Below the pieces are notes generated by a model, which was not told the origin of the DNA, made no database searches, and saw only the letters and a program-made list of their open reading frames with translations. A stretch of 64,000 nt of DNA from Serratia microhaemolytica (GTDB lineage: Bacteria; Pseudomonadota; Gammaproteobacteria; Enterobacterales; Enterobacteriaceae), in the NCBI RefSeq assembly GCF_004011885.1, contig NZ_ML137209.1:1-64000 (forward strand), in the 5' to 3' direction. Each line of letters starts with the position of its first letter. Position 1 is the stretch's first letter. This document shows positions 41,767-51,182 of this stretch, one piece after another. The translations under genes were made by a program, and so were the position numbers.

Positions 41767-43545
41767 ATGAGTGTTGTCAAACCACAATCATTATTGATGC
41801 AGATCCAACCTACTGTTTTTAAATTCACAAAAATGCTGGCCAGTGTGCTGCAACTTGAGGTCGAAATTGTTGACGCCGAGTTAATCAGTGTCGCCGGCAC
41901 CGGCCCTTATCACCACGCTGTGGGGCAATCACTGAACGGCAACAGCCATCTTCTACGTTATGTGATCAACAGCAAAAAAGAGAAAGTGGTGATCAACCCA
42001 CAACAAGATCCGCTGTGTAAACAGTGTCATAGCAGAACCAGTTGTGCCGAACTGGCGTTCATTGGGGTCCCGATCATCATCAACGACGATTGTATCGGTG
42101 CAATCAGCCTGGTCGCAGTGACGGCCGCTCAACAGATCAAGATCCGCGATAATATACAGATACTTTCCGACTACATTCGCCATATTTCAACTATTTTTGT
42201 CTCGAAAATAGTTGATTCATCTAGCAATGAGGAAAATTTCAATCATGTCATGCTGACATTAATTGAAAATATGGACCAAGGCGTATTGGTGCTCAACAAG
42301 AATAACATGATCACGCTCAGCAATAGCTCCGCCCAGAAACAGCTCGACATCAGCGCCGAAGCAATCACTAATGAGCATCTCACCATTACCCCACTGACTC
42401 AGTTACAGCACCATAACTGCGGACATGTGCAGTACATCCTGTCGATCAATCAACGCCAAATGCTGATCACCGGCCAATTACACAATCTGCAAGAACATCG
42501 GCTGTTCCTGATGGCTTTTCATCAATCTCATATGGCGCTCGATAGCAACCTGATCGCCAGTCAGCCAACGCTCGATAAGTTAGTCGGCACTTCACGCCCG
42601 ATGCAGCAGTTAAAACAACTGATCACACGCATAGCTCCGGGCAACTCCAGTGTGTTGATTGCTGGCGAGAGTGGCACCGGTAAAGAGGTAGTTGCACGGG
42701 CGATCCATCGTCTTAGCCAACGGGCAGACAAACCCTTCATCGCCATCAACTGTGCAGCGATTCCCGAACAACTACTGGAAAGTGAACTGTTCGGCTACGT
42801 CAAAGGCGCATTTACCGGTGCTTCTTCTCACGGCAAGATGGGACTGATCCAGTCAGCCAACACTGGCACGCTGTTTTTAGATGAAATTGGTGATATGCCA
42901 ATGATGTTGCAAGTGAAGCTATTAAGAGCCATCGAATCACGTGAAATTCTGCCAATTGGTGCCAGCAAACCTATTCCAGTTGATATTCGTATTATTTCAG
43001 CAACTAATCAAAATTTTGAACAATACATCTCTCAAGGAAAATTCCGCGAAGATCTCTATTACCGTTTGAATGTCATTCCGATCAATCTTGCCCCATTACG
43101 TGATCGCCAAGGTGACGTTGAACTGTTAATCCACTTTTTCCTTAATTTACATACTCGCCGCATGGGGTGTGTCTACCCGGGTATCACCGCAGATGTCATG
43201 GAACTACTAAAAAAATATCGCTGGCCCGGCAATGTGCGTGAACTGAGTAATTTAATCGAATATCTGATTAATATCGTGCCAAATGGAGAAGTGATCGACC
43301 GAAACCTACTACCACCCAATCTGATTGCCAGCATACCAGTACAGCATCAACCGGCTCCCACCGGTGAAGCGACACACGAAGCGATCAACAGTGCTAATTT
43401 GGAGATCATGGAGAAACAATTGATCGAAGAGGCGATACAGCGCCATCCCAATAAGAAGTTGGCAGCAGAGGAATTGGGGATCGGTGTTGCCACACTCTAT
43501 CGCAAAATCAAAAAGTACGAACTGAGTGAGATTACCTCACAATAG
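41767..43545 (+). CDS. ygeV: Sigma-54-dependent transcriptional activator YgeV
   Basis: This 592-residue protein has a GAF-like or PAS-like N-terminal sensory region (about 1-280) including a cysteine-rich segment ([12 protein letters not shown]), then the AAA+ domain: Walker [15 protein letters not shown] loop for sigma-54 contact, and Walker [10 protein letters not shown] Fis-type helix-turn-helix ends it ([21 protein letters not shown]). Length equals E. coli YgeV. The ATG at 41767 is preferred; the frame is open from 41629, but the extra 46 residues are not found in relatives. It is divergent from ygeW and probably controls the island through -24/-12 promoters such as those at 48161 and 55096. 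The inducer is unknown. Confidence 0.93.
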   Translation: MSVVKPQSLLMQIQPTVFKFTKMLASVLQLEVEIVDAELISVAGTGPYHHAVGQSLNGNSHLLRYVINSKKEKVVINPQQDPLCKQCHSRTSCAELAFIGVPIIINDDCIGAISLVAVTAAQQIKIRDNIQILSDYIRHISTIFVSKIVDSSSNEENFNHVMLTLIENMDQGVLVLNKNNMITLSNSSAQKQLDISAEAITNEHLTITPLTQLQHHNCGHVQYILSINQRQMLITGQLHNLQEHRLFLMAFHQSHMALDSNLIASQPTLDKLVGTSRPMQQLKQLITRIAPGNSSVLIAGESGTGKEVVARAIHRLSQRADKPFIAINCAAIPEQLLESELFGYVKGAFTGASSHGKMGLIQSANTGTLFLDEIGDMPMMLQVKLLRAIESREILPIGASKPIPVDIRIISATNQNFEQYISQGKFREDLYYRLNVIPINLAPLRDRQGDVELLIHFFLNLHTRRMGCVYPGITADVMELLKKYRWPGNVRELSNLIEYLINIVPNGEVIDRNLLPPNLIASIPVQHQPAPTGEATHEAINSANLEIMEKQLIEEAIQRHPNKKLAAEELGIGVATLYRKIKKYELSEITSQ

Positions 43546-43744
43546 CGTGGACAGAACTCCTTTTTAAAGTTAATCGATTGAGGGCAGTAGATCACAAGAT
43601 GGCATAAGGGACAGGCATGGCACAAAGGACAGCGACAAAAAGCGTCAGCGGTGTTTGATTGGCAAACGGGGCTGTTTTCTGAATGGTTAGCATCTTTCGG
43701 GGGCACTCTGCCGCTGTACTTCGTTGTTTCTGCCTATCGACCCA

Positions 43745-44374
43745 TCAACGCGGCAACGGGAAAATGGTTGTCGCCTGTGCAGCTTTCACCTGCGACTGCT
43801 GACATAATTGCCGCTGCTGTAACTGCTGATATTCGTCAGGAGTATCAATATCACAATGAATATTCTGATCACCAACCTCCAAAAAACGATAATCGCCTTG
43901 TTCAATGACCTGCTTCATCGACAGACCGAGATCTGCCGCTCTGATACGTTCAATCATCGCCGCAGGTAATAATATCGGGTGGCCCTTGCCATGACTACAG
44001 CGCGGGATCAACGTGAAAGGCCCTTTCTCCTGCCACAAAGCCGCATAAATCCAATGTGTTATACAAGGCATGTCACCCAGAGCCAGAAAGAAATAACTGC
44101 TACGCACCTGCTCTGTGCCCAACCGAATTGAAGAGAACATCCCTTGTTGATAATTGACATTGTGTACCACATCAACTTGCGGATGTTGCTGATAACGCGC
44201 TTGTAACTCCTCGCCACGAAATCCACTGACAACAATCACTCGCTGGCAAAAACCTAAAGCATTGGCGATTGCGCTATCAAGAATGGTGCTATCACCATAA
44301 GGCAACATCATTTTCCAGCGCCCCATGCGGGTAGACATTCCTGCTGCCAACATCACACAATCAATATTCGCCAC
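43745..44374 (-). CDS. mocA: MocA-like molybdenum cofactor cytidylyltransferase
   Basis: This 209-residue nucleotidyltransferase should convert molybdopterin to the cytosine dinucleotide form needed by the xanthine dehydrogenase family. The N-terminal LAAGMSTRMGRWKMMLP motif binds the nucleotide; DMPCITH and the C-terminal DIDTPDEYQ are typical. A GTG start at 44374 is inferred from an adjacent GGAGG at six-base spacing; an upstream frame to 44422 lacks this. It is longer than E. coli MocA (192) at its C-terminus. It is the last gene after the hydroxylase and its Fe-S subunit, a logical pairing. Confidence 0.9.
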   Translation of the reverse strand: MANIDCVMLAAGMSTRMGRWKMMLPYGDSTILDSAIANALGFCQRVIVVSGFRGEELQARYQQHPQVDVVHNVNYQQGMFSSIRLGTEQVRSSYFFLALGDMPCITHWIYAALWQEKGPFTLIPRCSHGKGHPILLPAAMIERIRAADLGLSMKQVIEQGDYRFLEVGDQNIHCDIDTPDEYQQLQQRQLCQQSQVKAAQATTIFPLPR

Positions 44375-44432
44375 TGCTGACCTCCTGACAGAACTTTGCC
44401 CCCTGCCAAACGCAAGGGGCAAAATGACTCAC

Positions 44433-44894
44433 TTATCGCGTTTTCAACACTGCCTTGATCGATTTAATGATCGGTTGATATCCGGTACAGCGGCAGAGGT
44501 TACCCTCTAACGCTTCATTGATATCCTCATCGCTAGGTTGTGGATTTTGATCCAGTAACGCTTTGGCGCTCATCAGAACACCGGGAGTACAGAAGCCGCA
44601 CTGCACCCCGCCATGTTCGACGAATGAGTGCTGCAATCTTTTCCCAACGGGGTCACGATGCAGCCCTTCTACCGTTGTCACTTCTGCACCGTGGCACTGC
44701 GCCGCTAACAGCAGACAAGAGCAGACTGATTTACCATTCATAATCACGGTACACGCACCACACTCACCGACTGAGCACCCCTCTTTGGTGCCGGTCAGCT
44801 CTAGGTTTTCCCGCAGAAAATCCAGCAGACGTAAATTGCCATCAACATCCGCATTCACTGTAATACCATTCACTTTCAATGTGATATTTGACAT
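44433..44894 (-). CDS. Xanthine dehydrogenase-type [2Fe-2S] subunit
   Basis: This 153-residue subunit carries two [2Fe-2S] clusters that pass electrons from the molybdenum site to FAD. The plant-type cluster cysteines are in EGCSVGECGACTV plus a later Cys; the helical-bundle cluster cysteines are in CGFCTPG and NLCRCTGY. Its ATG immediately follows the stop of the large subunit (TAAATG), so the two are translated together. It resembles E. coli XdhC (the Fe-S subunit, not the maturation protein of the same name). Confidence 0.92.
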   Translation of the reverse strand: MSNITLKVNGITVNADVDGNLRLLDFLRENLELTGTKEGCSVGECGACTVIMNGKSVCSCLLLAAQCHGAEVTTVEGLHRDPVGKRLQHSFVEHGGVQCGFCTPGVLMSAKALLDQNPQPSDEDINEALEGNLCRCTGYQPIIKSIKAVLKTR

Positions 44895-47800
44895 TTACTT
44901 CTTCTCCCCTGCAAGAGCATCATTCATCATCTGGCGGAACATATTGAGGAACACCGGCATCTTATAAGCCGCAGACCAGCGGCTACCGATCGCCTCTTCC
45001 ATCATGGCAGACAGTACGTTGCCTGCCTGTTCGATCGTTTCAGCATTTAGCTGCTTACCTAATAACGCGTTCTCCACAGCAACCAAACGGCTGGGTTTAC
45101 TAAACAGTGCGCCATCAACCAAACGACAGTGTTCAACCACACCACCAGCAGCCAATGCGATCTGACAAGTCAGACTCTGACGGGTAATATTCAACGCATT
45201 ACGGCGACCAAGTTGGCTATAACGCTGCTGCATTTTACGATCAGAGGGTTGTGGCACGATCACTTTGACCAACAATTCTCCTGCAGCCAACTGGGTTTTA
45301 TAGCCCGCGACGATGAAGTCACTCAGTGGCATTCTGCGTTCACCACGGGTGCTGCGCAACACCACATCAGCATCATAAATGATCAGCGGCGGAACAGAGT
45401 CAGCACAAGGTGCTGCGTTATTAATGTTACCGCCAACAGTGGCACGGTTGCGTAGTTGCAACGAACCGACTGTTCTGGCCGCCGTCACTAACAGCGGATA
45501 GCGCTGCTGTACACGCTTATCCGCAACGAGATCGGTAAAGCAGACGCCACCACCGATATGCAATTCGCTGCCATGTTCTTCAATTTTTTGTAGCTCAGGC
45601 AAACTGGCGATATTGACCAGATGCATTGGGCTGGTCTTTAAGCGAGCCTGAACCAGAATATCGGTACCACCTGCAATCGCCATTGAGTCAGGTTTAGCCA
45701 GCGCAACTAACGCCTGTTCCAGTGTTGTTGGAACTTCAATACTGAGTGTATTCAGGCGCAGCACCTGCTTCTTATGATGCTCAGTGAGCATGGCCTCACT
45801 CTGACGCACTGGTTTTTTCAGGTTATAGCCAAGATAGACCTGCTCTAAGGTGAGCGGGATCTTATTATTGCCCTGATTCATTGCAAAGTTCAGCGCGTTA
45901 TTAGCCGCAGCGGCAGCCAATTCTAATACCGGCTCACCGATCACTTTTGCACCATAAGGGCCATGAATATCATTATTCTCTACTGGGATCACATCGATAT
46001 GCGGCATATCTTTGATGGTTGGGATCAGATAAGTATCAAAGTTCTCCGACTTCACACGTCCGTGCTCAATGTTGAAGTCCTCTAGCAGTGCATAGCCAAG
46101 CCCCTGCATCACACCGCCATACACTTGACCTTCAAAACCCACTTTGTTGATCACCTTACCGACGTCATGCACCGCAGTCACATTATTGACCTGTATCTTG
46201 CCTGTATTGGTATCGATTTGCAGATCAACGATCTGGCAACCATAAACCCAAGTGAAGTATGGGCTACCACATCCTTTTTCTTCATCCCAGTGGATCGGCG
46301 GTGCAACGTGCCAACCATAATCAGATAAGTTTCCACCCGCATTGTGCGTCAATGGCACCGCATCTTTTACACTGATTGAGAATTGTGGCTGACTGCGGTT
46401 AGTGATCATGCCATCTTTCCACAGCGTATTTTCAAGATCATCGGTGTGCAAACGGTCAGCAACTGCTTTCACCATCCGTGCTCTGATCTTGTTTGCTGCA
46501 TTCAGCACTGCCTGCCCCCCCATCAGGGTGCCACGCGAAGAAACGGTGGAACCGCCGTCAGCGATCAGCGAGGTAGGGGGTTCATTAAATGTCACCCAAT
46601 CGAGTGGTACACCGAATGCCTCTGCAGCAATCAGCGCCATACTGGTCTGCAATCCCTGGCCATTTTCAGAGACGGAAGTAGAGAGGTTGATACTGCCATC
46701 GCCATTAACCTGTACCAGTGCAGATGACGCATCCATTCCCTCAGCACCAAGTGAGCAACCACGGTGGCTAACCGCCAGACCGATACCGTAGCGGATAGGC
46801 CCACCCTGAGCATTGAGTTTCTGATAGTGGGCACACTTGGCCTCAAACTCCGCTTTTGCGGTTGCCTTCTGCAACACTTCTTCAGCAGAAACAACGTGAT
46901 CACTAAAGGTTTGTCCAGCCATACTGACATCACCTTGGCGCAAAATATTACGCCGACGCAGTTCGACCGGGGAGATGTTGAAATAGCGTGCGACTTCATC
47001 CATCAGCGATTCATTGGCAAAAATGACCTGTGGCGCACCAAAGCCACGGAACGCCGAGGTGTAACTGTTGTTAGTTGCGACAGCGGCAATATCGACACGG
47101 ACATTGGCGATATTGTAAGGTCCCGCTGCCTGTACCACACTACGCCAACCCACGAACGGCGAGGAGGCAGTGTAGCCGCCACTGTCCATCAAGATATCAA
47201 TTTTGATCGCCTGGATCTTGGCGTTGTCATCCAAGCCAATCTTATATTTCATGTAATATGGATGGCGCTTGCAGCTCTCACGGATTGACTGTTCACGGTT
47301 GTAGGTGAATTTGATCGGCTGCCCTGTCATCAATGCTAACAATCCCGCACGACACGCCAAGTGGTCAATAACATCATCCTTACCACCAAAAGAACCACCC
47401 AGTACCGCACGTTTCACATTGACACGAGATTGAGGCAAATTAAGGAAGGTCGAAACAAAACCACGGACACGGTGAGCATTCTGTACCGAACCGGTGACAG
47501 TCAGCCCTGGCTCTGTCGGATCAGGATAGACAATCACACACTCTGGCTCAATATAGGCATGTTCCTGATAACCTACCTCATATTCGCGCTCAATCACATG
47601 TGTCGATTTGGCAAAACCGGCATCAATATCCCCTTTTGCGGTGTGGTGCTTAACCGCAATATTGCTATCAGTATCGCTATGCACCAAACGGGCGCCTGGT
47701 TTAATCGCTTCACGAACATCAGTAATCGGCAGGTAGGGCTGATACTCAATATCAATACACTCTGCAGCTTGGCAGGCAGCTTCATAGCTGGTCGCTGCGA

Positions 47801-48107
47801 TCACCGCGACCACATCACCATGGAAAAACACTTCATCGTTCACTATCGGCAAATAATCTGGCACCACAATGCCGATGTTCGGTGTACCCGGAATATCTTT
47901 GTAGGTAGCGATCTTCACCACACCCGGAACTTTCTCTGCCCGACTCAGATCCATACGCAGGATCTTGCCCGCAGGAATATCCGCATATCGGCAGACCCCA
48001 TACAGCATATTTTTCAATTTTATATCATCGCCATACAACGCGGAACCGATCACTTTGGCATGACCATCCACACGTGCCACCGGCGTACCCACAATATTTG
48101 TTTCCAT
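44895..48107 (-). CDS. Molybdenum hydroxylase with fused Mo- and FAD-binding subunits
   Basis: This 1070-residue protein combines two usually separate subunits of the xanthine dehydrogenase family. Residues 1 to about 760 are the molybdopterin subunit, with the catalytic glutamate E725 in VIGEPVLEL and substrate-pocket motifs such as SAFRGFGAPQ. Residues about 785-1070 are the FAD subunit, with AGGTDILVQARL and TVGGNINNAAPCAD. A short linker joins them without a stop or frameshift. Substrate is probably a purine (xanthine, hypoxanthine or urate family). A -24/-12 promoter lies about 55 bases upstream; the Fe-S subunit and MocA follow. Confidence 0.93.
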   Translation of the reverse strand: METNIVGTPVARVDGHAKVIGSALYGDDIKLKNMLYGVCRYADIPAGKILRMDLSRAEKVPGVVKIATYKDIPGTPNIGIVVPDYLPIVNDEVFFHGDVVAVIAATSYEAACQAAECIDIEYQPYLPITDVREAIKPGARLVHSDTDSNIAVKHHTAKGDIDAGFAKSTHVIEREYEVGYQEHAYIEPECVIVYPDPTEPGLTVTGSVQNAHRVRGFVSTFLNLPQSRVNVKRAVLGGSFGGKDDVIDHLACRAGLLALMTGQPIKFTYNREQSIRESCKRHPYYMKYKIGLDDNAKIQAIKIDILMDSGGYTASSPFVGWRSVVQAAGPYNIANVRVDIAAVATNNSYTSAFRGFGAPQVIFANESLMDEVARYFNISPVELRRRNILRQGDVSMAGQTFSDHVVSAEEVLQKATAKAEFEAKCAHYQKLNAQGGPIRYGIGLAVSHRGCSLGAEGMDASSALVQVNGDGSINLSTSVSENGQGLQTSMALIAAEAFGVPLDWVTFNEPPTSLIADGGSTVSSRGTLMGGQAVLNAANKIRARMVKAVADRLHTDDLENTLWKDGMITNRSQPQFSISVKDAVPLTHNAGGNLSDYGWHVAPPIHWDEEKGCGSPYFTWVYGCQIVDLQIDTNTGKIQVNNVTAVHDVGKVINKVGFEGQVYGGVMQGLGYALLEDFNIEHGRVKSENFDTYLIPTIKDMPHIDVIPVENNDIHGPYGAKVIGEPVLELAAAAANNALNFAMNQGNNKIPLTLEQVYLGYNLKKPVRQSEAMLTEHHKKQVLRLNTLSIEVPTTLEQALVALAKPDSMAIAGGTDILVQARLKTSPMHLVNIASLPELQKIEEHGSELHIGGGVCFTDLVADKRVQQRYPLLVTAARTVGSLQLRNRATVGGNINNAAPCADSVPPLIIYDADVVLRSTRGERRMPLSDFIVAGYKTQLAAGELLVKVIVPQPSDRKMQQRYSQLGRRNALNITRQSLTCQIALAAGGVVEHCRLVDGALFSKPSRLVAVENALLGKQLNAETIEQAGNVLSAMMEEAIGSRWSAAYKMPVFLNMFRQMMNDALAGEKK

Positions 48108-48514
48108 ATATTCATTCTCCGTTAACGGAATAGCATTGAAGTAGAGATTACCGCTAGCAAAGCAGGGAATATGCCAGAGCGCTTTTTTAAGCTGATTGAT
48201 GTGAAACTTTGTGATCTCTGACTAAGAATTATCGGTCAACTCAAGCGATAGCGGTAATATCCAATAACCACTTGATGTCAAAAAATTCTCAGTCTGATAA
48301 TTTTTTTTCAGATTGATAAATAGAGTAAACAAAAAACCAACCTGGTGAGAGAAAAAAGAAAAGTCAGTTTGGCTGATAGCACCGATAAAATGTGATGCAA
48401 TCCACACCGATAACATTCAATTTCTCAAAAGCCGAGTGCTTGCATATAAATTGCATTAATTCGGGCAGCGGACATTGTTCCGTAGCTTATCTGTCGGAAA
48501 ATAGGGAATAATAT
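48108..48514. promoter_or_regulatory. Divergent hydroxylase-aegA regulatory region
   Basis: A 407-base region separates the hydroxylase operon (minus) from aegA (plus). The minus-strand sigma-54 promoter is listed separately. The plus strand shows no exact GG-N10-GC element; a sigma-70 promoter for aegA may lie near 48440-48465, but I could not fix it. No gene is seen. Confidence 0.5.
48160..48177 (-). promoter_or_regulatory. Sigma-54 (-24/-12) promoter for the molybdenum hydroxylase operon
   Basis: On the minus strand the sequence reads CTGGCATATTCCCTGCTT, with GG and GC separated by exactly 10 bases and both half-sites close to consensus TGGCAC-N5-TTGCT. Transcription should start near 48150, about 45 bases before the ATG. 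YgeV is the obvious activator. Confidence 0.65.
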
Positions 48515-50494
48515 ATGAATCAGTTTGTTATCACTGATGCCAATTCCTGTATCGGTTGCCGCGCCTGCGAGGTAGCTTGTGTGATGGCGCATCATCAAGG
48601 GGAGTATCCGCAACAGCGTGAGCAGTTCACCCCTCGCATTACGGTATTGAAATCCGCTGAATTAACCAGTGCTGTGCTCTGTCGTCATTGTGAAGATGCG
48701 CCCTGTGTTCAGGTCTGCCCGACCGATGCGTTACAACGAGGCAATAACAGTATTCAACTCACCACGGCAAAATGTATCGGCTGTAAGAACTGCGTCACTG
48801 CCTGCCCATTTGGTGCTATCTCAATGGTGGCAGATGAACGTGGCGCCGTGGCACACAAATGCGACCTCTGTGCGGGTAACACTGATGGGCAAGCCTGTGT
48901 CAATGCCTGCCCTGCTGATGCCTTGCATTTAATCACTGAGCAGACAATACGTGCCAGCCGCAACCAGCGGCTACAACAACTTGCCGAAGGGCGCCCACCG
49001 GCTAATCCCAACGATGTCCGCCGCCAGTTGTTAGCACCGGCCACTCAACAACAGCGTGGCGAGGCGATAAAAATACCGCTGGAACGGCGGAAAACCTCAT
49101 TCAACGAAATTTACCGCCGCTTCACTCCGCTTCAGGTTGACCAACAGGGGCAGCGTTGCGTTAACTGTAGCGAACATGCCTTCTGTGAATGGACTTGCCC
49201 ACTGCACAACAACATTCCAGAACTGCTTAAACTCGCCCGTGAAGGGCGCATTATGGAAGCGGTCGAGCTTTCCCACCGTACCAGTAGCCTGCCAGAAGTT
49301 TGTGGTCGTGTCTGTCCGCAAGATCGGCTCTGCGAAGGCGCGTGTACACTGGAAGGCCGACAAGGTGCCGTGACAGTTGGCAATATTGAACGCTATATCA
49401 CCGATACCGCGTTAGAAATGGGCTGGCGACCCGACTTGTCTGAAGTGGTTGCTAGCGGTCTGCGCGTGGCGATTGTCGGTGCTGGCCCTGCTGGGCTAGG
49501 TTGTGCCGATGTACTGACACGCCACGGAATACAAGCCGTTGTCTTTGATCGTCATCCAGAAATTGGGGGATTACTCACTTTCGGCATCCCCTCTTTTAAA
49601 CTTGATAAACAGGTGCTTGTCCGCCGCCGCGAGATCTTCAGTGAGATGGGGATCGAATTTCAATTGAACACCGAAGTGGGTCAACAGGTCTCTCTAGACG
49701 AGTTATTAGAACAGTTTGATGCGGTGTTCCTCGGTGTTGGCACCTATCAGTCAATGAAAGCCGGGCTAGAAAACGAAGATGCGCCAGGCGTCTATGATGC
49801 GCTGCCGTTCCTGATCGCCAACACTAAAAAGGTAATGGGATTACCGGAACTGCCGGAAGAGCCTTATATCGATCTGGCCGGTAAACGAGTGGTGGTGTTG
49901 GGCGGTGGCGACACGGCAATGGATTGCCTACGCACCTCGATACGACAAGGGGCGAGTAAAGTCACCTGTGCTTATCGGCGTGACGAGAAGAACATGCCAG
50001 GCTCGAAAAAAGAGGTGAAAAACTCGCGTGAAGAGGGGGTTGAGTTTATGTTTAATGTCCAACCGCTCTCTATTGAACTCAATGCACAAGGTGCAGTCGC
50101 AGGGATCCGCCTGGTTCGTACTGAAATGGGAGAGCCGGATGCCAGTGGGCGGCGGCGGCCGAAGATTGTACCTGGCTCGGAATTTTTGCTCGAAGCCGAC
50201 GCCATTATTATGGCATTCGGTTTCCGAGCACACACCATGCCTTGGCTAAGGCAGCAGGTACAACTCGATGAGTGGGGGCTGATCGTGGCACCCAATCAGG
50301 GCGAATACCCATACCAAACCTCCCATCCGCGTGTTTTTGCCGGTGGCGATGCTGTACGCGGAGCAGACTTGGTCGTCACCGCAATGGCTGATGGTCGTCA
50401 GGCCGCATTGAGCATCATCAATGCGCTTACCGGTGGGCAGAACCATGCAGCGCTCCACCACACTCGCCTTCCCCACCAGGAGATCCGTTCATGA
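48515..50494 (+). CDS. aegA: AegA/UacF-type Fe-S and flavin oxidoreductase
   Basis: This 659-residue protein has an N-terminal ferredoxin region (about 1-140) with four [4Fe-4S] cysteine sets (first CIGCRACEVAC), then a GltD-like half with a cysteine-rich helical part (CVNCSEHAFCEWTCPLH) and two nucleotide-binding motifs: GAGPAGLGCA for FAD and GGGDTAMDC for NAD(P)H. Length equals E. coli AegA. In E. coli, AegA and its paralogue UacF (YgfT) are required for urate breakdown; which of the two this represents cannot be settled by reading alone. Its stop overlaps the next gene by four bases. Likely role: moving electrons from a donor to the purine substrate. Confidence 0.88.
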   Translation: MNQFVITDANSCIGCRACEVACVMAHHQGEYPQQREQFTPRITVLKSAELTSAVLCRHCEDAPCVQVCPTDALQRGNNSIQLTTAKCIGCKNCVTACPFGAISMVADERGAVAHKCDLCAGNTDGQACVNACPADALHLITEQTIRASRNQRLQQLAEGRPPANPNDVRRQLLAPATQQQRGEAIKIPLERRKTSFNEIYRRFTPLQVDQQGQRCVNCSEHAFCEWTCPLHNNIPELLKLAREGRIMEAVELSHRTSSLPEVCGRVCPQDRLCEGACTLEGRQGAVTVGNIERYITDTALEMGWRPDLSEVVASGLRVAIVGAGPAGLGCADVLTRHGIQAVVFDRHPEIGGLLTFGIPSFKLDKQVLVRRREIFSEMGIEFQLNTEVGQQVSLDELLEQFDAVFLGVGTYQSMKAGLENEDAPGVYDALPFLIANTKKVMGLPELPEEPYIDLAGKRVVVLGGGDTAMDCLRTSIRQGASKVTCAYRRDEKNMPGSKKEVKNSREEGVEFMFNVQPLSIELNAQGAVAGIRLVRTEMGEPDASGRRRPKIVPGSEFLLEADAIIMAFGFRAHTMPWLRQQVQLDEWGLIVAPNQGEYPYQTSHPRVFAGGDAVRGADLVVTAMADGRQAALSIINALTGGQNHAALHHTRLPHQEIRS

Positions 50495-51024
50495 TGAATA
50501 AATTAATCGTTGCCGATGCAGAAAAATGCATTGGTTGCAGAACCTGTGAACTTGCCTGTGCGCTAGCGCATGGGCAGAGCACAAAACTACAGCCACAGAA
50601 TTTTATGCCACGGCTACAGATCGTGAAAACGCGTCATGTCAGTGTGCCGATTATCTGCCACCAGTGTGAGAATGCCCCTTGTGCCAAAGTCTGTCCCCAC
50701 GATGCGATTGTGCGTGCTGATGGCTATTGGGAGGTGATCCAATCGCGCTGTATTGGTTGCAAAAGTTGTGTTGTCGCCTGTCCATTTGGCGCAATCAACG
50801 TCGTGCTATCCGCACAGGAAACAAAAGAACCGTGTGGTGAGGCCCACAAGTGCGACCTCTGCCATGATCACGCTTCTGGGCCTGCTTGCATCAATGTCTG
50901 CCCAACAGATGCGTTGACATTAGTGAACGACAGTGACTTACAACAGATGGTCAGTGCGAAGCAGTTACGCACCGCGACCAGCGATGCACGTATCTCTAGC
51001 CAGGTTACGGCGAGTTTCAGATAA
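50491..51024 (+). CDS. HydN-like four-cluster ferredoxin
   Basis: This 177-residue protein carries four [4Fe-4S] cysteine sets, the first being CIGCRTCELAC and others CENAPCAKVCP, CIGCKSCVVACPFG and CDLCHDHASGPACINVCP. It resembles E. coli HydN, which serves formate dehydrogenase H, and also the N-terminus of AegA. The start overlaps the aegA stop (ATGA), so the two are coupled. The next gene is an FdhF-type formate dehydrogenase, so it most likely carries electrons from formate oxidation to AegA. Confidence 0.9.
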   Translation: MMNKLIVADAEKCIGCRTCELACALAHGQSTKLQPQNFMPRLQIVKTRHVSVPIICHQCENAPCAKVCPHDAIVRADGYWEVIQSRCIGCKSCVVACPFGAINVVLSAQETKEPCGEAHKCDLCHDHASGPACINVCPTDALTLVNDSDLQQMVSAKQLRTATSDARISSQVTASFR

Positions 51025-51182
51025 GCCGCCTGAAAGCTCCACAGCGTTTTCTCTCCGAAGGCGCGGGTGGATGTTATGTCATCCAGTTGCAGCGTGATCG
51101 CAATAACAACTTAAGCGCGGGAGCACTTGCTGCCGATCCGTCGCGTCTGATCCCCATTAACTCTTTATTGGAGAATGTAATA

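Noticed and set aside
45129-48125. Long open frames opposite the molybdenum hydroxylase (up to about 250 codons)
   Set aside because: They are antisense shadows of a clear, motif-rich gene and have no family likeness or ribosome binding sites.
48360-48514. Sigma-54 promoter for aegA
   Set aside because: GG at 48371-48372 and others have no GC ten bases on; only near-misses.
51087-51182. 32-residue N-terminal extension of the formate dehydrogenase
   Set aside because: The ATG at 51183 gives the conserved FdhF N-terminus and has a ribosome binding site (GGAG) upstream.
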